In this document: positions 58,910-64,000 of the stretch, piece after piece
Position numbering within the stretch: the first letter of the stretch is position 1
Layout of the letters: each line of letters begins with the position of its first letter
From: Acidobacteriota bacterium
GTDB lineage: Bacteria > Acidobacteriota > Terriglobia > Acidiferrales > UBA7541
DNA length: 64,000 nt
Assembly (NCBI GenBank): GCA_021324935.1
Contig: JAJPIE010000001.1
Coordinates: 1-64,000 of the forward strand
Direction: 5' to 3'
Notes under the pieces: model-generated
The model's input: the letters and a program-made list of their open reading frames with translations, nothing else
Told to the model about the DNA's origin: nothing
Databases searched by the model: none
Position numbers and translations under genes: made by a program

Positions 58910-61078
58910 TCATTGCGCGATGCCTAATTCGTTGAGGACGAAGGCGTAGTCGAAGGCAATTTCTCGCAGGTAGTCGTAACGGCCGCTGGCCCCGCCGTGG
59001 CCGGCGCCCATATTGGTTTTCAGCAGGAGGACGTTGCCGTCAGTTTTGAGAGTGCGGAGTTTAGCGACATATTTGGCGGGTTCCCAGTACATGACCTGGC
59101 TGTCGTTGAGGCCGGTTTTGACGAGCATGGCGGGATAATCTTTGCGCGCGAGGCGCGTATAAGGGCAATAGGATTTCATGTAGAAATAATCTTCGGCGCG
59201 TTGCGGGTTGCCCCACTCTTCGTATTCGCCTACGGTGAGGGGAAGAGTGGGGTCGAGCATGGTGTTAAGGACGTCGACGAAGGGGACGTGGGAAACGACG
59301 GCGCGGAAGAGATCCGGGCGGAGATTGGTGACCGCGCCCATCAGGAGGCCGCCGGCGCTGCCTCCCTCAATGATCACTTTGTCTTTGGCGGCGAAGCCCC
59401 AGGCAATCAGATCCTCGGCGCAGGCAATGAAGTCGGTGAAGGTATTCATCTTGCAGTGCATGCGGCCGGCGTCGTGCCAAGGCTTGCCGAGCTCGCCGCC
59501 GCCGCGGACGTGAGCGATGGCGAAGATGAAGCCGCGATCGAGAAGGCTGAGGCGATTGGAACTGAAGGAGACGGGCATGGAGATGCCGTAGCTACCGTAA
59601 CCGTAGAGGAGAAGGGGGGCGGTGGCGTCGCGGGGAGTATCGTGGCGATAGACGACAGAGACGGGGATTTGGACGCCGTCGGCAGCGGTGGCGTGAAGGC
59701 GTTCGCTGCCATAGAGAGAGGCATCGTAACCGCCGAGGACAGGCTGCTGCTTGCGAAGGAGGCGCTGATCGGTGGCAATGTCGAGATCGTAGACGGAGCG
59801 CGGGGTGATGAAGGATTCGTAGGTGAAGCGGACGAAAGCCGTGTCGAATTCGGGATTGGCGCCGAGAGCGGCATTATAGGCGGGTTCGGCGAAGGAGATG
59901 CGGCGGGAGGCTTCGAGAGCGGAGGCGGCTTCGCGTGTGAGATCGACGATGCGGAGATGTGGGAGGCCGTCTTCGCGTTCGAAAAGCACCAGATGCGTGC
60001 GGAAAGCGGCGATGCCGGCGAGCATGACGCCGGGGCGATTGGGGATGACTTCGCGCCAGCGGGAGCGGACGGGATCGACCGTAGGGGCGGTCATGAGGCG
60101 GAAGGTGCGGCCGTTGTCGTTGGTGCGGATGAAGAAAATACCGCCGGCGGGATCGGAGGAGCTGCCTGGATGGTGGTCGACGTAGTATTCGTGGTCGTCC
60201 TGGCGAGGATGGATGAGCTGGAACTGGGCGGAGGGGCGATCGGCGCGGAGGTAGTGGACTTCGCTGGTGGTGTGGCTGTTGGAGACGAGAAAAAGGTACG
60301 CGCCGCTGCGGCTGCGCTCGACGTCGATGCGGAAGCGCTGGTCGTGCTCTTCGTAGAGGAGCGTGTCGGGCTCATTGGAGCCGAGGACGTGGCGGTAGAG
60401 TTGGTGGGAGCGCTTGGTGACTTCGTCCTCGACGACGTAGAAGAGAGTGCGATGGTTGGCGGCCCAGGCGGCGGAGGTGACGCGCTCGGCGCGGAAGGGA
60501 AGGAGTTCGTTGGTGCGGAGATCCTTGATTTCCAGGGTGTACTGGCGGAAGCCGGTGGTGTCTGTGGCGTAGGCGAGGAGGCAGTTGTCGTCACTGACTT
60601 CGAAGATGCCGAGGCCTAAAAAGGAGTGACCCTCGGCGAGGAGGTTGAGGTCGAGGAGGACTTGCTCTTCGGGGTTTTGTGGAGAGCGGCGGCAATAGAT
60701 GGAGTATTGGCGGCCTTCGAGGGTGCGCGTGTAGTATTCGAAGCCGCGAAGAGTGTAGGGGACGGAGAGATCGGTTTGCAGGATGCGGCCGAGCATTTCC
60801 TGGTAGAGCGTTTCCTGGAACGATTCGGTGGATTTCAAGTAGGCGGCGGCGTAGTCGTTTTCGGCGTTGAGGTAGGCGATGACGCGAGGGTCCTGTTTGT
60901 TGCGGAGACAGGCGTAGTGGTCGACGCGGCGGTCGTTGTGAATGACGTGCTCGACGGGCTCACGAAGGGCGATGGGAGGCTGGAGACCGGCGGGCCCGGA
61001 CCTGGCGGGAGAAGGAGATTCCGGGAGCCCGGGGTCAGGGGACAAATAAGCGGCAGTGGAATTGAATTCGGCGGCCAT
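58910..61078 (-). CDS. Oligopeptidase B-type S9 prolyl oligopeptidase
   Basis: A 722-residue serine peptidase cleaving short peptides after basic or Pro residues. N-terminal propeller: DRRVDHYACLRNKQDPRVIA through VFDLD-like blades (YDLDIATDQRLL). Catalytic domain: LLLYGYGSYGISM (oxyanion region), IIEGGSAGGLLMGAVTN (nucleophile Ser in GGSAGG), Asp region VKTGLNDSQVMYWEPAKYVA and His in NMGAGHGGASGRYDYLRE. These fit PtrB. No signal peptide is evident, so it is cytosolic. The start MAAEFNSTAAYL is taken; residues about 13-22 (SPDPGLPESP) are encoded by an R7-like palindrome. Confidence 0.94.
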   Translation of the reverse strand: MAAEFNSTAAYLSPDPGLPESPSPARSGPAGLQPPIALREPVEHVIHNDRRVDHYACLRNKQDPRVIAYLNAENDYAAAYLKSTESFQETLYQEMLGRILQTDLSVPYTLRGFEYYTRTLEGRQYSIYCRRSPQNPEEQVLLDLNLLAEGHSFLGLGIFEVSDDNCLLAYATDTTGFRQYTLEIKDLRTNELLPFRAERVTSAAWAANHRTLFYVVEDEVTKRSHQLYRHVLGSNEPDTLLYEEHDQRFRIDVERSRSGAYLFLVSNSHTTSEVHYLRADRPSAQFQLIHPRQDDHEYYVDHHPGSSSDPAGGIFFIRTNDNGRTFRLMTAPTVDPVRSRWREVIPNRPGVMLAGIAAFRTHLVLFEREDGLPHLRIVDLTREAASALEASRRISFAEPAYNAALGANPEFDTAFVRFTYESFITPRSVYDLDIATDQRLLRKQQPVLGGYDASLYGSERLHATAADGVQIPVSVVYRHDTPRDATAPLLLYGYGSYGISMPVSFSSNRLSLLDRGFIFAIAHVRGGGELGKPWHDAGRMHCKMNTFTDFIACAEDLIAWGFAAKDKVIIEGGSAGGLLMGAVTNLRPDLFRAVVSHVPFVDVLNTMLDPTLPLTVGEYEEWGNPQRAEDYFYMKSYCPYTRLARKDYPAMLVKTGLNDSQVMYWEPAKYVAKLRTLKTDGNVLLLKTNMGAGHGGASGRYDYLREIAFDYAFVLNELGIAQ
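61018..61043 (+). repeat. R7-like palindrome inside the S9 peptidase gene
   Basis: ATTCCGGGAGCCCGGGGTCA followed by GGGGAC. The last part repeats CCCGGGGTCAGGGG of 85-115. Confidence 0.5.
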
Positions 61079-61175
61079 TTTGGGTTTCGATGCGTACGGG
61101 ATCGTGCTAAGGGTATCGTGAAGTGAGGCGGGATGCAAAAGGTTGGAAATAGCAACTCGTGACACGGGGAGAGAG

Positions 61176-61318
61176 AATCTAAAGCAGAGACCCAGAGAAC
61201 TCCGAGGTTCGCCGAGAAGAGAGGAATTCACCGCAGAAGTAACAGAGTAGAGCAGAATCAACGGAGAGTTTGCGGCAATTGATTCGATGAAGTCCGCCCT
61301 CCGACGCTCAGGGTAATC
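61176..61318 (+). repeat. R5 double element followed by R4
   Basis: AAAGCAGAGACCCAGAG, TTCACCGCAGAAGTAACAG, then R4 CCCTCCGACGCTCAGGGTAA at 61297-61318. Confidence 0.6.
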
Positions 61319-61342
61319 CAGTGGCACATCTTTGGGAGGAAT

Positions 61343-61996
61343 ATGGCGAGGGAGACGGAGATCAAGCTGAGGATAGAGGACCGGAAGGCGTTGATGCGGG
61401 CACTGAAGCGGCTAGCAGCAAGGCCGCGGGATGCGAAGCGGGCGCGGGTGCACGAGTCGAATTTGATATTTGACACGCCGGAGGGAGGGCTGGCAAAGCA
61501 TGGGCAACTGCTGCGGATCCGAACGGAAACGACTGCGGATTGCAAGCGCAGGGCAAAGGGCAGGGCGGAGACGCGGACGATGTTGACGTTCAAATCGCCG
61601 CCAGAGGAGTTGGCGATTGGGGACGCGCGGACGAGCGGGGACCGGCGGCACAAAGTGCGGGAGGAGATTGAAACGGCGTTGGCGGATGGAGAGACGATTC
61701 GCAGGATTTTTGAAGGGTTAGGGCTACGGGCGTGGTTCCGTTACGAGAAATACCGGACGACGTATATGCTGCCGGGGAAGCATACGTGGGCGAAGGGGCT
61801 GCTGATCGAGCTGGATGAGACGCCGATCGGGACGTTTGTGGAGCTGGAGGGACCGGGGGAAGCGATTGACCGGGCGGCGAGGGAGTTGGGGTATTCGGCG
61901 AGGGATTATGTGGTGAAGAATTACCTGGTGCTGTATCTGGAGGAGTGCAAGCGAGCGGGGAAGCAACCGGGGAATATGGAGTTTGGGAGGAAATGA
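61343..61996 (+). CDS. CYTH-domain protein (class IV adenylate cyclase/triphosphatase type)
   Basis: A 217-residue tunnel-fold protein. It opens MARETEIKLRIE, the ExExK metal/triphosphate signature. GQLLRIRTETT, RTMLTFKSP, RYEKYRTTYML and LIELDETPIGTFVELEGPGE supply the charged strands that line the tunnel in CyaB/ThTPase-like proteins. Activity could be triphosphate hydrolysis or cAMP synthesis; sequence does not decide. The start lies after GGAGGAAT. Confidence 0.93.
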   Translation: MARETEIKLRIEDRKALMRALKRLAARPRDAKRARVHESNLIFDTPEGGLAKHGQLLRIRTETTADCKRRAKGRAETRTMLTFKSPPEELAIGDARTSGDRRHKVREEIETALADGETIRRIFEGLGLRAWFRYEKYRTTYMLPGKHTWAKGLLIELDETPIGTFVELEGPGEAIDRAARELGYSARDYVVKNYLVLYLEECKRAGKQPGNMEFGRK

Positions 61997-62052
61997 GGGG
62001 TGACTGGTGGAAGAGTTGGTGGCCAGGCCGTGAGGGACGGAGAAGAGGAAGA

Positions 62053-62078
62053 GCCGACCTGAAGGCCGGGTATTACAC
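62053..62078 (+). repeat. R1 REP-like palindrome
   Basis: GCCGACCTGAAGGCCGGGT followed by ATTACAC; imperfect stem with the same loop and foot pattern. Confidence 0.65.
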
Positions 62079-62150
62079 AAGACGAGGCTGCTAGTTTAGA
62101 TGGAATCCGGACGTTTTTCGACCAAAATGGAGGAAGTTGGCATTTCGTTC

Positions 62151-62179
62151 TTGACTTTGGGTAAGTGCGAGCTTATCTC
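62151..62179 (+). promoter_or_regulatory. Sigma-70-type promoter-like site
   Basis: TTGACT, a 17-base spacer and TATCTC. The -35 box matches five of six consensus bases, the -10 box is weaker. A transcript from here would start near 62186 and reach the terminator at 62441 after about 255 nucleotides. Confidence 0.45.
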
Positions 62180-62185
62180 TAACTT

Positions 62186-62450
62186 CGGAGTGAATTTTTC
62201 CCACGTATGAGCGCGTCGAACGAACTCGAGCCTCACCCTAGACGCCCCCAGGTGAGGAGCAGCCAGTTGACCGCGTTCCCGGTGCGAGATGTCGAAGGCA
62301 CCGGGGCAAAGGGTTGGAGGGTGCCGGTTCTGCGGCTGGAGGTCCCGGCGGAGGCACGAGCGATGGGGGGATGCACGACCGGCTAGGGCGCGTGTAAACG
62401 CGTTGGTGGTGATTGCCCGCGGCCGGAAACGGTTGGCGGGCTTTTCTTTT
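62186..62450 (+). ncRNA. Candidate structured RNA or metal-responsive leader
   Basis: Successive stems: CCTCACC/GGTGAGG (62231-62257), a perfect CCCGGTGC/GCACCGGG (62278-62305), CGCGT/ACGCG (62389-62402) and the terminator stem. It is preceded by a promoter-like site and ends in an intrinsic terminator. The next gene, 104 bases on, is a PRC/MgtE_N/CBS protein paired with an NRAMP transporter. I do not recognise a known class; tested by eye and not matching: tmRNA, RNase P, SRP, B12, SAM, TPP and yybP-ykoY consensus words. Confidence 0.45.
62415..62450 (+). terminator. Rho-independent terminator
   Basis: GCCCGC and GCGGGC enclose a partly paired GGCCGGAAACGGTTG, followed by TTTTCTTTT. Confidence 0.8.
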
Positions 62451-62508
62451 GAGGTAATGAAATAAAGAGCTAAGGAAGTAATGATTTGGTGATGGCGCGG
62501 GATTGAGA

Positions 62509-62534
62509 GCACAGGCAAGAGTGCCTGTGCCACA
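62509..62534 (+). repeat. R1 REP-like palindrome
   Basis: GCACAGGCA, AGAG, TGCCTGTGC, CACA. It lies immediately upstream of the ribosome site of the next gene, so the hairpin is in its leader. Confidence 0.8.
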
Positions 62535-62553
62535 TAGGGAGAAAGGAGGGGAG

Positions 62554-63792
62554 ATGCTGTATGCGACGGAACTGGTGGGAGCGGCGGCGTATGACGCGCA
62601 GGAGCATTTCGTGGGGCGCGTGCGAGAATTTTTCGTGGAACCCGCGGAGCAGGCGAACCGGATTTCGCATTTCCTGATTTCCCGCGGCCGATTTCAGCCG
62701 CTGGTGGCGAAATACGATCAGGTTTCGAAAGTGGCTCCGGGACGCATCGATTTGAATGTGAGCGAGCGGGCGCTGGCAGCGTACCAACCCAACGAGGGAT
62801 GGCTTGCGGTGCAGAAGGATCTGCTGGACCAGCAGATCATCGATACGGAAGGGCGGAAAGTGGTGCGGGTGAACGACGTGGATCTGGCGGAGCAGCGGAC
62901 GAATGAGCACGTGGAGTTGCGGATCGCGCAGGTGGACGTCGGACTTCCGGGGGCGATGCGGCGACTGCTGCAGGGGATTGCGCCTTCGTCGTTGATTCAC
63001 AGGCTGCAGGCGAGGTTGCCGCAGCGGTCGATTCGCTGGGAGTTTGTGAACCTGATCGAACCGGATCCGCTGCGGCGCGTAAAGCTGCGGATCACGCACG
63101 AGAAGCTGGAGGATCTGCATCCGGCGGACCTGGCAGAGATGATGGAAAAGCTTTCGGCGGCGGAGCGGCAGGGGATTATCGCATCGCTGGACGAAGAGAC
63201 GGCGGCGCAGGTGCTGGCGGAGCTGGACGAGCGGTTGACGACTCAAATTGTGGAGAAGCTGGACCCGGAGAAGGCAGCAGATATTTTGGAGGAGATGGCG
63301 CCGGACGCGGCGGCGGACCTGCTGGCGGATTTGCCGAAGGAGACCTCGGAAGAGCTGCTGGAGGAGATGCCGAATCTCGAGGCCGAGGAGGTGCGCGAAC
63401 TGCTGAGTTACGACGAGTCGACGGCGGGCGGGATGATGAACACGGAGTTTGCATACGTGAGCGAAGCCTCCACGAGGGAGGAGGTGCTGGAGTGGCTGAG
63501 GAAGCAGGATTTCGCGCTGGAGCAACTCGACACGATCGTGCTGGTGGACGGGCACGCGAAATATTCGGGGACGGCACCGGTGGCGCGAATGCTGCTGGCG
63601 GCGCCGGAGCAGCCGATGAAGGAATTGAGGACGGAGCCGCTGGTAAGCATCACGCCGGACGCGAGCGAGAAAGACGTGTTCGAGCTGTTCGACAAATACA
63701 ATTTGCGGATGCTGACGGTGATTGACGAAGAGAACCGGCCGATCGGAGCGGTGACGGTGGACGACGTGGTGTCGCGGCTAGTGAGCAAATGA
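62554..63792 (+). CDS. PRC-barrel/MgtE_N/CBS-domain protein
   Basis: A 412-residue cytoplasmic protein. The first half contains PRC-barrel-like segments (YDAQEHFVGRVREFFVEPAE, DTEGRKVVRVNDVDLAEQ). The middle is the MgtE N-terminal superhelix (LEDLHPADLAEMMEKLSAAE, QVLAELDERLTTQIVEKLDP, KAADILEEMAPDAAADLLAD). Two CBS motifs follow (MMNTEFAYVSEASTREEVLE, PLVSITPDASEKDVFELFDK, VIDEENRPIGAVTVDDVV). The MgtE channel domain is absent. ATG at 62554 has AAAGGAGGGG upstream. The stop overlaps the start of the NRAMP gene (ATGA). It probably acts as a metal- or nucleotide-sensing regulatory subunit of that transporter. Confidence 0.9.
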   Translation: MLYATELVGAAAYDAQEHFVGRVREFFVEPAEQANRISHFLISRGRFQPLVAKYDQVSKVAPGRIDLNVSERALAAYQPNEGWLAVQKDLLDQQIIDTEGRKVVRVNDVDLAEQRTNEHVELRIAQVDVGLPGAMRRLLQGIAPSSLIHRLQARLPQRSIRWEFVNLIEPDPLRRVKLRITHEKLEDLHPADLAEMMEKLSAAERQGIIASLDEETAAQVLAELDERLTTQIVEKLDPEKAADILEEMAPDAAADLLADLPKETSEELLEEMPNLEAEEVRELLSYDESTAGGMMNTEFAYVSEASTREEVLEWLRKQDFALEQLDTIVLVDGHAKYSGTAPVARMLLAAPEQPMKELRTEPLVSITPDASEKDVFELFDKYNLRMLTVIDEENRPIGAVTVDDVVSRLVSK

Positions 63793-64000
63793 GCCTGAAT
63801 CTGACAGCGATAAACAACCTGATCGACCGGATGCGCGGCCGGACGGTGTCGTTTTTCTCGAGGGGGAACCAGACGTGGAGAAGGATCGCGTTGTTTCTGG
63901 CGGTGGTGGGGCCGGGGATTATCACGTCGAACGTGGACAACGACGCGGGTGGGATCGCGACGTACACGCAGGCGGGAAGCGCGTACGGGTACGCGCTGCT
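63789..64000 (+). CDS. NRAMP-family divalent metal transporter (5-prime part)
   Basis: The first 70 or so residues of a transporter that continues beyond the window. After a short basic N-terminus (MSLNLTAINNLIDRMRGRTV) comes IALFLAVVGPGIITSNVDND, then AGGIATYTQAGSAYGYALL, the first helix of NRAMP proteins with the DND-type metal-binding segment. The start overlaps the preceding stop codon, so the two proteins are probably made together and work together. Manganese, iron or magnesium import is possible; sequence does not decide. Confidence 0.88.
   Translation, partial: MSLNLTAINNLIDRMRGRTVSFFSRGNQTWRRIALFLAVVGPGIITSNVDNDAGGIATYTQAGSAYGYAL

Larger units (their letters stand above)
61997..62553. 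other. 557-base intergenic region with a candidate RNA gene
   Basis: It contains R1 (62053-62078), a promoter-like site (62151-62179), a run of stable hairpins ending in a terminator (62415-62450), and another R1 (62509-62534). A minus-strand open frame (62096-62533) covers it, but its start lies in R1 sequence and I do not regard it as a gene. Confidence 0.6.

Noticed and set aside
56996..58927. 643-residue plus-strand open frame opposite mutS
   Set aside because: Antisense to conserved MutS domains; low-complexity composition.
58997..60619. 540-residue plus-strand open frame opposite the S9 peptidase
   Set aside because: Shadow frame; catalytic triad blocks are on the other strand.
62186..62450. 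Identification as a yybP-ykoY manganese riboswitch
   Set aside because: The position is suggestive but I could not find the conserved GGGGAGUAG or UGAGACC words.
62096..62533. 145-residue minus-strand open frame
   Set aside because: Its first 15-20 codons are an R1 palindrome read backwards and it overlaps the promoter-like site, hairpins and terminator. The C-terminal part has moderate coding character, so it is not excluded completely.
162..62534. CRISPR array
   Set aside because: R1 copies are scattered over the whole window with variable stems and no regular spacers.

Overview
The window is GC-rich bacterial chromosome, most likely from an Acidobacteriota soil or sediment lineage. The best pointer is the secreted protein at 21929-23110, which has the domain order of the acidobacterial VWFA-related family. 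High-GC codon usage, frequent GTG/TTG starts, YVTN/TolB-like beta-propellers and a DcaP-type porin fit this. I see no rRNA, tRNA, phage, insertion sequence or CRISPR array. About 52 genes or gene remnants are supported, split almost evenly between strands.

Layout. 200-8527: a peptidase-like protein, a Tat-exported substrate-binding protein, a hybrid histidine kinase, a beta-propeller and a radical SAM protein. 8687-19504: DAHP synthase, an outer-membrane protein, a second propeller, a cytochrome c, a broken PH-domain gene, nfo, leuS and guaA. 19702-24406: an XRE regulator, an ECF sigma/anti-sigma/CpxP-like operon, the VWA protein and a nucleoside hydrolase. 24807-31800: DcaP porin, cupin, a gene remnant, PilZ, diguanylate cyclase, a 44-residue small protein, a Gly/Tyr/His-rich exported protein and an NADPH-dependent reductase. 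32124-37526: a signalling block with a receiver/DHp fusion, a CheY-like protein, a LuxR-type regulator and a four-PAS kinase that overlaps it. 37760-47429: a retropepsin/NTF2-like fusion, alcohol dehydrogenase, ssb, a coiled-coil membrane protein, cpoB and pal, hisC and a CoA-binding protein. 47824-61078, mostly minus strand: TolB-like propeller, VOC protein, rarA, an SpoU methylase, tsaC (plus strand), anmK, mutS and an S9 peptidase. 61343-64000: a CYTH protein, a candidate structured RNA, then a PRC/MgtE_N/CBS protein overlapping an NRAMP metal transporter that runs off the window.

The intergenic DNA is the most unusual part. It is built from several families of short dispersed repeats: (R1) REP-like palindromes with variable stems, a conserved loop and a CCACTAC-type foot; (R2) about 55-bp elements ending CCGGTCGGGATGACA; (R3) palindromes ending GGGTGGGGCACCC; (R4) CCCTTCGACTC..GCTCAGGGTGAAC elements; (R5) CGCAGAGACGCAGAG purine-rich strings; (R6) a longer composite; (R7) GACCCCGGGC palindromes. 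Every copy I found has the same orientation on the + strand, whichever way the neighbouring genes run. Several copies lie in frame inside housekeeping genes (leuS, anmK, probably nfo and the S9 peptidase) and account for part of their excess length. A second highlight is the 62151-62450 segment, which has a promoter-like site, several stable hairpins and an intrinsic terminator just upstream of the metal-transport pair.
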